Source: Planctomycetes bacterium B3_Pla (GTDB taxonomy: Bacteria; Planctomycetota; Phycisphaerae; Sedimentisphaerales; Anaerobacaceae). Taken from it: a DNA stretch of 64,000 nucleotides. Below the pieces are notes generated by a model. That model made no database searches, was not told the origin of the DNA, and worked only from the letters and a program-made list of their open reading frames with translations. A program made the position numbers and the translations under genes. This document shows, piece by piece, positions 55,531-64,000 of the stretch. The DNA lies in NCBI GenBank assembly GCA_005223045.1, contig NJBM01000007.1, positions 62,001-126,000 of the forward strand, read 5' to 3'. Numbering within the stretch: position 1 is the stretch's first letter; each line of letters starts with the position of its first letter.

Positions 55531-55629
55531 TAATAAAAGACCAAATTAAAAATCAAAATGTAAAATGCAAAATTAAGGAAGTCATCCCGGCACGCCGGGA
55601 TTCCACAATTTTGATGTTTGATATTTGTT
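55531..55629. repeat. Dispersed repeat AAATTAAAAATCAAAATG type, copy 2
   Basis: The left arm AAATTAAAAATCAAAATGTA and the right arm CAATTTTGATGTTTGATATT flank CCCGGCACGCCGGG. It fills the gap between the DUF4159 and MoxR genes and resembles 51780-51897. No gene is here. Confidence 0.75.
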
Positions 55630-55650
55630 GGCTGAGAAAGGAAGATAAAT

Positions 55651-56658
55651 TTGGCTACTACGACGTACGAATTTGAACGGCAGGCTGTTGAACAGATTAG
55701 GGCAGCGCGGCAGCGCATCGGCGCCGAACTCTCAAAAGTAATTATAGGCCAGGAAGATGTTATCGAGCATTTGTTCATAGCCATCCTCTCCGGGGGGCAC
55801 TGTCTGCTAACCGGCGCCCCTGGTCTGGCCAAAACGCTGCTGGTCAAATCACTCACGCAACTGTTTAATCTCAAGTTCCAGCGCATTCAATTTACGCCTG
55901 ACCTTATGCCGGCCGACATCACCGGCACCGAAATCCTCCAGCAGAGCGACGGCGAACGAAAGATGATCTTCGTGGAAGGCCCGATTTTCGCTAACATGAT
56001 TCTTGCCGACGAGATCAACCGCACGCCTCCCAAAACGCAGGCGGCCCTGCTCGAAGCGATGCAGGAGCATCATGTGACCGCTTCCGGTGTGTGCTACCAG
56101 CTCAGCGAGCCGTTTTTTGTATTTGCAACACAAAACCCCATCGAGATGGAAGGTACGTATCCGCTGCCGGAGGCCCAGCTCGACAGGTTCATGTTCAACG
56201 TGTTTATCGACTACCTGCCCGAAGATGACGAGGTTGCGGTTGTCTGCCAGACTACCACAAGCGAGCCGGAACCTATCGAGCAGGTATTCACGGGCGAAGA
56301 CCTGCTTCGTTTTCACAGTGTAGTGCGCAAAGTGCCAATAGCCGAGGACGTGGTGCGTTACGCGGTGAGAATCGCGGCGGCATCGCGGCCGGCTGCGGAC
56401 AATAAGCTGGACTTTGTGAACGAGTGGGTCACGTGGGGAGCAGGCTTGCGCGCGTCGCAGTATATGGTGCTCGGCGCCAAGGCGCGGGCGCTGCTGCACG
56501 GCAGGTCGCACGTGAAATTCGAGGACATACGGGCCCTGTCGCATCCGGTGCTTCGGCATCGCGTCCTGATAAACTACCGCGCCGAGGCCGAAGGAGTGAT
56601 TGTCGATAAACTTGTAGATCGCCTGCTGGAATCCGTCAAGGAGAGCAGCTCCAAATGA
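55651..56658 (+). CDS. MoxR-family AAA+ ATPase
   Basis: A 335-residue protein starting with TTG 55651 behind AAAGGAAG; no ATG fits as well. Walker A is LLTGAPGLAKTLLVK (about 53-67), then FQRIQFTPDLMPADITG, the Walker B region ILADEINRTPPKTQAALLEA, and the sensor segment FVFATQNPIEMEGTYPLPEA with QLDRFMF. MoxR ATPases act as chaperones for the maturation of VWA proteins. It is followed by a 4-bp overlap with a DUF58 gene, the canonical partner. Confidence 0.93.
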   Translation: MATTTYEFERQAVEQIRAARQRIGAELSKVIIGQEDVIEHLFIAILSGGHCLLTGAPGLAKTLLVKSLTQLFNLKFQRIQFTPDLMPADITGTEILQQSDGERKMIFVEGPIFANMILADEINRTPPKTQAALLEAMQEHHVTASGVCYQLSEPFFVFATQNPIEMEGTYPLPEAQLDRFMFNVFIDYLPEDDEVAVVCQTTTSEPEPIEQVFTGEDLLRFHSVVRKVPIAEDVVRYAVRIAAASRPAADNKLDFVNEWVTWGAGLRASQYMVLGAKARALLHGRSHVKFEDIRALSHPVLRHRVLINYRAEAEGVIVDKLVDRLLESVKESSSK

Positions 56659-57632
56659 AAGACAAAGAGGCGCCATCCAATCCCGAGGTCGCTGCCGGAA
56701 GGGCCGACGGAATGATTGATCCGGTCTCGCTGATGAGGATCAAGTCGATGGAGCTGCGCGCCAAAGTAATCGTCGAGGGATTCTGGAAGGGCATTCACAG
56801 AAGCCCCTATCACGGTTTCTCGGTCGAGTTCACTGAGTACCGCCAATACACATTCGGCGACGACCCGCGCTATATTGACTGGCGACTCTACGCTCGCAGC
56901 GACAGGCTCTACATCAAGAAGTTCGAGGATGAGACGAACCTGCGCTGCCACCTGCTGATCGACCACAGCCGGTCGATGGGCTACGGTTCCGGCAGCTATA
57001 CCAAGGCCCAATACGCCGGCACACTGGCGGCAACGTTGGCTTATTTTCTCTCCACCCAGGGCGATGCCGTCGGACTGGCAACATTCGACGATCAAATCAG
57101 GCAATACATGACGCCCCGCAACCGCCCGGGCTATTTGCACCGTCTAATGCTGGCGTTGGAAACTCCTCCTCAGGGTGCGACCACGGACCTGGGACCGCCG
57201 CTGCAACACGTTGCCGAGATGCTGACCAAACGCGGGCTGATCGTGTTCATTTCCGATTTGCTGACCTCTATTGACCGGCTCGAATCGGACCTGGGTTATC
57301 TGTGCGCCGGCGGTCATGATGTTGTGCTGTTTCACGTTCTGGATCCGGCCGAGCTGAACTTTGACTTCGACTCGCCGGCACTGTTCCAGGATATAGAGAG
57401 CGGGCGGAACATGTACGTCGATCCGTCCGCGGCACGGGAGGGTTACAAGCGCATGTTAGCCGAACATTTAGCCAAAGCCAAATCGACATGCAGCAACCTG
57501 GGGATCGATTATCACTTGTTCGCAACGGATCGCTCGTTCGATCTGGCCTTGCTGGACTTTCTGCACGACCGGATGCGTCGCAGGAAGCGGGTCAGACGCG
57601 CCGGCGGCCCGAAAGCCAGGAGCACGACATGA
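56655..57632 (+). CDS. DUF58 domain protein
   Basis: A 325-residue protein. The DUF58 core is in YRQYTFGDDPRYIDWRLYAR and LYIKKFEDETNLRCHLLIDH, with a VWA-like D-x-S-x-S in LIDHSRSMGYGSGSYT. No signal peptide. Such proteins work with MoxR ATPases in aerotolerance-like (Bat) operons. It is coupled to the genes on both sides by ATGA overlaps. Function is not known in detail. Confidence 0.9.
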   Translation: MKDKEAPSNPEVAAGRADGMIDPVSLMRIKSMELRAKVIVEGFWKGIHRSPYHGFSVEFTEYRQYTFGDDPRYIDWRLYARSDRLYIKKFEDETNLRCHLLIDHSRSMGYGSGSYTKAQYAGTLAATLAYFLSTQGDAVGLATFDDQIRQYMTPRNRPGYLHRLMLALETPPQGATTDLGPPLQHVAEMLTKRGLIVFISDLLTSIDRLESDLGYLCAGGHDVVLFHVLDPAELNFDFDSPALFQDIESGRNMYVDPSAAREGYKRMLAEHLAKAKSTCSNLGIDYHLFATDRSFDLALLDFLHDRMRRRKRVRRAGGPKARSTT

Positions 57633-59749
57633 GTTTTCTATACCCGCTATTTCTGGCAGGAATCGCCGCGGTCGGCTTGCCAATCGTGCTGCACCTGATC
57701 CGGCGGCATACGCGCGACCGCGTGACGTTTAGCTCGCTGATGTTCCTTCGCACTACGCTGCCGCGATTTACGAGCCGAAGCCGTCTGCAGAACATCTGGC
57801 TTCTGGTTTTGCGGTGCATAATGTTGTGCCTGCTTGCATTTGCCTTTTCGCGCCCTTTCTTCTCGCGTCCCACCCCCGCCGGGCAAGTTCGACCGGGCAG
57901 ACGAATGGTCCTGCTAATCGATACCAGTGCTTCCATGCGTCGCGACCGAATGTGGAGCCAGGCAGTCAGCGAGGCACGATCCGTCTTGGAAGGCGTAAAT
58001 CCGACGGATCGCGTGTGCGTGATGAGCTTCGATCAGAGTACGCAAGCACTGATAGGATTCGAGCAATGGGCCGAGCTGGATCCCCCCCGGCGGGCTTCGG
58101 TCGCGGCCGAACAGATATCAAAGTTGTCTCCGGGTTGGGGCTCGACCGACCTTGGCCAGGCCCTGGTCGCCGCGGCGGAAGCTATCGAGGACGACGAAAT
58201 CAACGAACAACAACACGCCACCGGGCTGCGCCGAGTCGTTCTTGTCAGTGACTTGCAGCAGGGCAGCCGGCTCGAAACGCTGCAAGGCTACGAATGGCCT
58301 GAAATGACTGGATTGGTAGTCAAGCAGATTACTGCCGAAGGGACCACAAATGCGTCGTTGCAGCTTCTGACGAATCGCGACGATTTAGCTGGCTCCGATG
58401 GCGCGGTCAGGCCCGGCATTCGCATCACGAACTCGCCCGATGCGACCGCGGAGCGCTTCGAGCTTAGCTGGGCCGAGACCGATGCAAACGAGGCCGAGCC
58501 GATCACAGACGTATATGTGCCCCCCGGGCGCAGCGCTGTCGTCCGTATTCCGGCTCGAACGGACGAACCGGCACGGCGTAAACTCATCCTGACAGGCGAC
58601 GACCATGAGTTCGACAATGCGCTCTATCTGGCACCCTACGTGCGGCAGCAGATCAATATCCTTTACATAGGCGGCGAGAGGCCCGATGATCCCAGGGAAA
58701 TGCTGTATTATGTTCGGCAATGTTTTGGCGCCAGCCGTGCTTTGAATCCAAAAATGATTTTCCGCCCCGCAGATGGTGAACTTGCTGGCGAGGACGTTGC
58801 CGCGGCACATTTCATCATCGCCACCGACGTGCTCCCACAACAGCATGTCGATGCCCTGCGGCAATACCTCGAATCTGGGCGGACGGCCCTGCTGGTCGTT
58901 AAGTCCCCGCAGGCCTCGGCGACAGTGGCGGCCCTGGCAGGGATCGACAACCTGCAATCCGAAGAAGCCGAAGTCAATGGATACGCAATGCTCGGCCGGA
59001 TTGAATTCGACCATCCGCTCCTTGCGCCATTTTCCGAGCCTCGCTTCGGAGACTTTACACAGATCGGTTTCTGGAAATACCGCCGGATAGATGTCACGGA
59101 TTTGCCGGGCGCCCGGGTGCTGGCCCGGTTTGACAGCAACGACCCGGCATTGTTCGAGCTGCCGGTGGGCAAAGGATCGCTGCTGGTGTTGGCTTCCAGT
59201 TGGCGCCCGTCGGACAGTCAACTCGCACTTTCATCCAAATTTGTCCCTCTGCTGTACTCAATCCTCGAATACGGCGGAGTTCTTGTAGGACAGCGGCAAC
59301 AGCATTTCGTAGGTAACAGCATCCCGATGCCGGATTCACCTACATCGCGACCGACGAACATGAAAATTCGCAAACCCGACGATTCGCTGATAGACCACGA
59401 TCCCGGCCGGGAGGACTTTGCGCAGACAGACCAGCCGGGGATATACACGATTGAATCGCCGGCAGGAAATCAGCTTTTCGCAGTCAACCTGCCTGCGGCT
59501 GAATGTCGCACCGCCCCGATGTCAATCGAAGATTTGGAAGAGCTTGGTGTCTCGCTTGAACAATCTGCGAGCGTGCCGGCCGATCTGGTTAAGCAGGCAT
59601 CGCATCACAGGAAATTCGCCGAACTCGAATCCGAGCAGAAACTCTGGCGATGGGCGCTCGTTGCATTGCTGGCTGTAGCACTAATAGAAAGCTGGCTCGC
59701 CGGATGGCTAACCGGCCGGCCGAACACAACCAGGGGGCAGCAAGAATGA
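57629..59749 (+). CDS. BatA-like membrane protein with VWA domain
   Basis: The start is ATG 57629 (AGGAG upstream, ATGA overlap); an earlier in-frame start lies inside the DUF58 gene and is spurious. The 706-residue product has the BatA N-terminal anchor (FLYPLFLAGIAAVGLPIVLH and LIRRHTRDRVTFSSLMFLR), a second helix at about 60-78, then a VWA domain from about 92 with VLLIDTSASMRRDRMW (MIDAS DxSxS). It ends in a C-terminal helix. The long central part is periplasmic. It presumably binds a ligand or protein under MoxR control in stress tolerance. Confidence 0.9.
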   Translation: MSFLYPLFLAGIAAVGLPIVLHLIRRHTRDRVTFSSLMFLRTTLPRFTSRSRLQNIWLLVLRCIMLCLLAFAFSRPFFSRPTPAGQVRPGRRMVLLIDTSASMRRDRMWSQAVSEARSVLEGVNPTDRVCVMSFDQSTQALIGFEQWAELDPPRRASVAAEQISKLSPGWGSTDLGQALVAAAEAIEDDEINEQQHATGLRRVVLVSDLQQGSRLETLQGYEWPEMTGLVVKQITAEGTTNASLQLLTNRDDLAGSDGAVRPGIRITNSPDATAERFELSWAETDANEAEPITDVYVPPGRSAVVRIPARTDEPARRKLILTGDDHEFDNALYLAPYVRQQINILYIGGERPDDPREMLYYVRQCFGASRALNPKMIFRPADGELAGEDVAAAHFIIATDVLPQQHVDALRQYLESGRTALLVVKSPQASATVAALAGIDNLQSEEAEVNGYAMLGRIEFDHPLLAPFSEPRFGDFTQIGFWKYRRIDVTDLPGARVLARFDSNDPALFELPVGKGSLLVLASSWRPSDSQLALSSKFVPLLYSILEYGGVLVGQRQQHFVGNSIPMPDSPTSRPTNMKIRKPDDSLIDHDPGREDFAQTDQPGIYTIESPAGNQLFAVNLPAAECRTAPMSIEDLEELGVSLEQSASVPADLVKQASHHRKFAELESEQKLWRWALVALLAVALIESWLAGWLTGRPNTTRGQQE

Positions 59750-62700
59750 TCGAAGAAGCTTTACGTAAACGAATCCAGCCGACAGTCAACCGTCGAAAGC
59801 GTTTGAATTTGGCGTTGATGTTGTCGGCCTACTGGCTTGTCGCGGGACTCGCAGGCATTGTTCTAATAGCGATAAACAGACTCTTTGGATGGGGATCGCC
59901 CGTTGTGGTTGGGCTGCTGTGCGTCGCGACTGTGCTGGTTACGATTGTGGTCTTCTACAAATCCCGCCGGATGCAGCCGGACTACAAGGCCGCCGCCCGA
60001 AATATCGAGCGGCAGCATCCTGATGCGCGGGCGCTTCTGCTGGCAGCGATAGAGCAGGAGCCCGAAGGACCGGACGGCCGGTTGGGTTATCTCCAGGAGT
60101 CGGTCATTGGCGAAGCTCTCAAACACGGAGCAAAACACGACTGGCTGCGCAGCGTCGCGCCGAGAAAGCTCATGCTCGCCAAGTGCGGCCAGATTGCATC
60201 GCTCGTATTTCTGCTCCTCGTACTCTCGCGCATCGCGCCCTCTGTGCCTTTTGTCTTTACCGGCAGAGGATATGCCCCGGCCAGAAAAGGCTACAACATC
60301 ACGGTAACACCCGGGGACACCAGCGCCGAACTGGGAACGCCTGTGGTCATACTGGCACGGTTCGATGAACTCGTTCCGCCGGAGGCAAGCCTTCTGTTCG
60401 GCCGGGCCGGTGAGGAACCACAGAAGATCGTGCTGTCCAAGAATCTGAAAGACCCTGTGTTCGGCGGCATCATTCAGCAGATCAATAGCGACCTGCTCTA
60501 CCATATCGAGTACGCAGGCAAGCGCACACGCGATTACAAGATAAGCGTCTATGAGCACCCAGCACTGACAAGAGCCGACGCCAAGATCGTTTTTCCATCA
60601 TATACGAAACTGCCCGAAAAGGCCATAAGAGACACCCGCCGGGTAAGTGCGGTTGAAGGCTCGCAGATCAGTCTGACTTTCATTCTTAACAAGGCCGTGG
60701 CTACGGCGCAGCTTGTCGGCAGAGAAGGACCCGCTCTGGATCTGACCGCCGACGGCGAGCATCCGAACGTTTATACAACTTCAATCACCGCCGCAGAGGA
60801 CGAACGCTACGAGCTGCACCTTGCCGACGCCCAGGGACTAACAAACGAGGTGCCGCAACGGTTCACAATTGACGTTCATAAGAACCTGCCGCCCGAGCTA
60901 AAGCCTCTTTTTCCCAACCGTGACGTGATGGCATCGCCTTTGGAAGAGCTGAACCTGGAGGCCGAGGTCCTGGACGACTACGGCGTAACCGGCTACGGGC
61001 TAAGTTATGCTCTTGCAGGTACACAGAGCAGGAGTGTACCGCTGGGTTTCTTAGCCGCATCGAAAGAGAAACTACTGATTGAGCACCTGTTGGCGCTGGA
61101 AGAGCTTAACGCTGAGCCAGACCAGTTGCTGACCTACTCCTTCTGGGCCGACGACGTTGGCGCCGACGGCGAAGATCGCAGGACATTCAGCGATATGTAC
61201 TTCGCTGAGGTGCGCCATTTCGAGGAAATATTCCGCGAAAGCCAGTCATCCCAGAGCCGGCAACGCCAGAACCAGCAGCAGAGTGGCCAGCCGCAGGACC
61301 AACTCGCCGAGTTGCAAAAACAAATCATCCTCGCAACATGGAACATCAAGAGGCAGACCGATCAATCGGACAGCGTTGACGAGCAACAAAAAGAGGATGT
61401 CGAGGTAGTCCGTCAGTCACAGACCGACGTATTGGAAAAGGCACAGACGGCTCTGGCCAAAGCCCGTGATCCGTCCGCAGTTCAGGCGCTGCAGGATGCA
61501 TCAAAGCACATGCATACAACACTGGAGCATCTTGGCGAAGCGATGGAATTGGCCTCGGCGGCGGAACTGATCCCGGCACTGGGCGCCGAGCAATCGGCCT
61601 ACCAGGAACTGCTCAAACTTAAACGACAGGAAAACCAGGTCGGTCGCAGCGGCGGTCGCGGTCGCGGCGGTGGCGGCCGCTCAAATCGCTCCGAGCGGCA
61701 GTTGCAGCAACTGGAACTCAAACAAAAGGAGGACCGGTACGAGACAGAACGGTCGGCCCGGCCCCGGGAGCAGGCGGCTCAGCGAGAGGATCTTCAGGTT
61801 CTAAACCGGCTCCGCGAGCTGGCGCGGCGCCAGAACGAGATGAGCGAGAAGCTCAAAGAACTCGAAGCAGCGCTCAGACAGGCCCAGAGCGAGGAGCAGA
61901 AGCAGGAAATTCGCCGCCAGCTCAAGCGCCTCAGAGAAGAACAGCTCGAAGCGCTGCGAGACGTTGACGAACTACAGCAGCGAATGGACAGGCCTGAGAA
62001 CCGCCGGCGCATGGCCGAGGCATCGGAACAGCTTGCCGATTCCCGGTCGAGAATCCGCCAGTCTGCCGAAGAGCTGGAGAAGGGGATGGTTTCGAGGGCC
62101 GTTACTTCCACGACCCGTGCCGGGCGTCAGCTTGAAGAGATGCGCGACGAGTTCAGGCGCAGGACCTCCGGCCAATTCACCGAGGAAATGCGCGACATGC
62201 GCGAGCAGGCTCAGCAGCTCGATGAGCGCCAGAAAAAGATAGCCGAAGAGATAGCGAAGCAGTTGGATTCAAAACAAAAAACACTCGTGGATTCCGGCGA
62301 TAACCGCGAGCTGGCGGATCGGATTGACGAGCAAAAAAAGAGTACCGATGAGTTGATAAATCGGATGGAAGAAGTGAGCGAGGAGTCGGAGACATCCGAG
62401 CCGCTGCTCTCGAAAAAGCTCTACGACACGCTGCGCCGGGCAAGCACCGGCAATGTCGATAAATCGCTCGAAGCAGCCGGCGAGCTGCTCAGACGCAACT
62501 TCCTGCGGCAGGCGCAGGAGGTCGAGAAACCGGCCGGCAAGGGCATCGAACAGATCAGGGAAGGCGTCGAGGAAGCCGCCCAGAGCGTACTCGGCGACGA
62601 GGCAGAATCGCTGCGCTTAGCCCAACAACAACTCGATGAGCTGATCAGACAGATGAACGACGAGGCGGAGCGCGCCGGCGGCGCAGGCCGGCGCCAACCC

Positions 62701-63336
62701 GGCGATTCCAACGAGCCGGCGGACTCAGAGGAGAACCAGCAGCGTGCCAGCAGTAAACGTGGAGAAAGGCAACCCTCAGAGCAGCAACAGCAGGGCAGAG
62801 AATCGGCAGACGCCCGCGGGGGAGGAAATCGTCCGACGGATTCTGCTCGCGACGGCCGGCAGCAACAAGGTTCCCAGCGCAACGGCTCACAAAGGCAAGC
62901 GAACACCAGAAGCAGAAGCGCCGAAGGACGGGCCGATCCGAGGGGATGGGGCGGCGGGCAAAGGCTGCCCGACCAGTCGGGCGGCATCTACGAGAGGGGA
63001 CCGCTTACCGGCGAAGACTTCAGGCAATGGTCCGACCGCCTGCGCGACGTGGAAGAAATGCTTGACGAACCTGGCCTGCGTAACGAGGCGGCAAGGGTCC
63101 GCGACCGTGCCCGTTCGATGCGAGTGGAGTTTAAGCGTCACGGCAAAGAGCCTCAGTGGGACCTGGTCAGGCAGCAGGTCACCAGGCCTTTGACTGAGCT
63201 GCGCAAGCGCATCGACGAGGAGCTGGCCAAGCTCGAGTCGAAGGAGGCATTGGTTCCGATTGACCGCGATCCGGTGCCCAGTCGTTATGCCGAATTGGTA
63301 CGAAGATATTACGAGAACCTGGGGGGCGGCGATTGA
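59746..63336 (+). CDS. Large DUF4175-like membrane protein with long coiled coil
   Basis: The start is ATG 59746 (ATGA overlap with the BatA-like gene); an upstream frame reading from 59650 is spurious. The 1196-residue product has two membrane helices near 22-75 and one near 140-160, then a periplasmic domain and, from about residue 515, a Q/E/R-rich coiled coil (LQKQIILATWNIKRQTDQSD, REQAAQREDLQVLNRLRELA). A low-complexity stretch around 965-1085 is rich in Q, R, S and G. It matches large DUF4175-type proteins found downstream of BatA genes. A structural or tethering role is inferred. Confidence 0.78.
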   Translation: MIEEALRKRIQPTVNRRKRLNLALMLSAYWLVAGLAGIVLIAINRLFGWGSPVVVGLLCVATVLVTIVVFYKSRRMQPDYKAAARNIERQHPDARALLLAAIEQEPEGPDGRLGYLQESVIGEALKHGAKHDWLRSVAPRKLMLAKCGQIASLVFLLLVLSRIAPSVPFVFTGRGYAPARKGYNITVTPGDTSAELGTPVVILARFDELVPPEASLLFGRAGEEPQKIVLSKNLKDPVFGGIIQQINSDLLYHIEYAGKRTRDYKISVYEHPALTRADAKIVFPSYTKLPEKAIRDTRRVSAVEGSQISLTFILNKAVATAQLVGREGPALDLTADGEHPNVYTTSITAAEDERYELHLADAQGLTNEVPQRFTIDVHKNLPPELKPLFPNRDVMASPLEELNLEAEVLDDYGVTGYGLSYALAGTQSRSVPLGFLAASKEKLLIEHLLALEELNAEPDQLLTYSFWADDVGADGEDRRTFSDMYFAEVRHFEEIFRESQSSQSRQRQNQQQSGQPQDQLAELQKQIILATWNIKRQTDQSDSVDEQQKEDVEVVRQSQTDVLEKAQTALAKARDPSAVQALQDASKHMHTTLEHLGEAMELASAAELIPALGAEQSAYQELLKLKRQENQVGRSGGRGRGGGGRSNRSERQLQQLELKQKEDRYETERSARPREQAAQREDLQVLNRLRELARRQNEMSEKLKELEAALRQAQSEEQKQEIRRQLKRLREEQLEALRDVDELQQRMDRPENRRRMAEASEQLADSRSRIRQSAEELEKGMVSRAVTSTTRAGRQLEEMRDEFRRRTSGQFTEEMRDMREQAQQLDERQKKIAEEIAKQLDSKQKTLVDSGDNRELADRIDEQKKSTDELINRMEEVSEESETSEPLLSKKLYDTLRRASTGNVDKSLEAAGELLRRNFLRQAQEVEKPAGKGIEQIREGVEEAAQSVLGDEAESLRLAQQQLDELIRQMNDEAERAGGAGRRQPGDSNEPADSEENQQRASSKRGERQPSEQQQQGRESADARGGGNRPTDSARDGRQQQGSQRNGSQRQANTRSRSAEGRADPRGWGGGQRLPDQSGGIYERGPLTGEDFRQWSDRLRDVEEMLDEPGLRNEAARVRDRARSMRVEFKRHGKEPQWDLVRQQVTRPLTELRKRIDEELAKLESKEALVPIDRDPVPSRYAELVRRYYENLGGGD

Positions 63337-64000
63337 TGATGTTGCTTGGATCAATCTTTATCCCGTCAAACCAGTGGGCCTGGCCGGCCGGCGCAATCCT
63401 GGCTGTGGCCTTTCTGCTGCTGATCTGGTCATACCGCCGTGCGCCTGCGATCAGCGCTGCTCACGGTATCGCTTTTTGCCTCAAACTCCTGGGTGTGCTG
63501 GCGCTGGTGTTGTGCCTGACCGAGCCGCTTTGGAGCGGCAAGCGAGCCAAGTCCGGCGCGAATTTGTTCGTGGTGATAGCCGACAATAGCAGCGGGATGA
63601 ATGTTCGTGACAGCGGCATGACCCAAAGCCGGGGCCAGATCCTTCAAGCCGCATTGAAAGTCGATCGCGCCGACTGGCTCGGCACTCTGGCCAACAACTT
63701 TCAGCTTCGCCAGTATGTATTTGATTCGCGGCTTCGCCGGGCAACGGACTTTTCAGAGCTGGTCTTTGACGGCAAAGCCTCTGCAATCGGTGCGACCTTG
63801 CGAACTGTCGCCGAGCGTTACCGCGGCAGACCGCTGGCAGGTGTGCTGCTGATGACCGACGGCAACGCCACCGACATGGCTGAGCAGTCCTACGATCTGT
63901 CCGGCGCGCCGCCTGTCTATCCGGTTGTCGTCGGCAGTGCCAACCCACAAAAAGATATCTCCTTAGCGAACGTCTCGGTCAGCCAGACGTCTTTCGAGGA
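63336..64000 (+). CDS. VWA/GATase-like membrane protein (partial, 3' end outside window)
   Basis: Starts at ATG 63336 (TGATG overlap with the previous stop; ATG 63339 is also possible) and runs off the window as 221 codons. Two membrane helices (about residues 14-33 and 45-63) are followed by NLFVVIADNSSGMNVRDSGM, a VWA-like MIDAS with DNSSG, and GVLLMTDGNATDMAEQSYD. It continues the Bat-like cluster as a second VWA protein, in the class I glutamine-amidotransferase-VWA type common in planctomycetes. Confidence 0.82.
   Translation, partial: MMLLGSIFIPSNQWAWPAGAILAVAFLLLIWSYRRAPAISAAHGIAFCLKLLGVLALVLCLTEPLWSGKRAKSGANLFVVIADNSSGMNVRDSGMTQSRGQILQAALKVDRADWLGTLANNFQLRQYVFDSRLRRATDFSELVFDGKASAIGATLRTVAERYRGRPLAGVLLMTDGNATDMAEQSYDLSGAPPVYPVVVGSANPQKDISLANVSVSQTSFE

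Noticed and set aside
57488..57628. N-terminal extension of the BatA-like gene
   Set aside because: It lies in the DUF58 gene and lacks the BatA anchor; the ATG at 57629 has a proper site and overlap.

Overview
The window looks like a chromosomal stretch, or a contig of a metagenome-assembled genome, from a planctomycete of the Phycisphaerae / Sedimentisphaerales type. The support is the combination of gene families: a secreted dockerin-ended DUF4465 protein, a short pseudopilin, ThuA and DUF1080 proteins, an HzsA-related PD40 cytochrome, a DUF2723 membrane protein, and a MoxR-DUF58-BatA-DUF4159 aerotolerance-like cluster. This is inference from gene content; no rRNA or other taxonomic marker is present. 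I found no tRNA, rRNA, CRISPR array, transposase or integrase.

Region by region. 1-12255 (minus strand) is an exopolysaccharide/O-antigen operon: an SDR epimerase, GDP-mannose dehydratase and GDP-fucose synthase for GDP-L-fucose, a DUF2723 glycosyltransferase-like protein, a flippase, a methyltransferase, a small-molecule kinase, a polymerase/ligase and three GT4 glycosyltransferases (the last runs off the window). Two ~50-codon genes in this operon look like in-frame internal deletions of larger enzymes (a nucleotide-sugar dehydrogenase and a fucokinase-type protein). 12771-16878 (minus) is a housekeeping operon: prfB with a programmed +1 frameshift, pepA, folE and a double-domain PTPS/QueD. 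17089-18664 is a candidate toxin-antitoxin locus with an unusual IF2N-like/Doc/HicA-like fusion.

19171-24246 holds carbohydrate-related secreted or cytoplasmic proteins (two ThuA proteins, a TIM-barrel isomerase, a PHP-like protein). 24324-28029 holds a CPBP protease, murA, an FHA protein and a second isomerase. 28052-29240 is a graveyard of several short dispersed repeat families, followed by an unknown gene paired with an XRE-ImmA regulator. 31338-35330 is a vitamin B12 locus: a cobalamin riboswitch with its terminator, a DUF4465 secreted protein, a pseudopilin and a DUF71 ATPase.

35371-45420 (minus) carries two paralogous giant secreted carbohydrate-binding proteins and an HzsA-related cytochrome. 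They are linked by duplicated non-coding parts: a ~210-bp promoter/leader block upstream of two of them, a terminator-like hairpin before the start codon of two, and a conserved 13-bp-stem hairpin after two. 45918-51793 (plus) is an ebo-type metabolite-traffic operon (D, small unknown, B, E, C, F) without a recognisable EboA. 52067-64000 (plus) is a tightly coupled TPR-peptidase / DUF4159 / MoxR / DUF58 / BatA / DUF4175-like / VWA cluster, cut by the window end.
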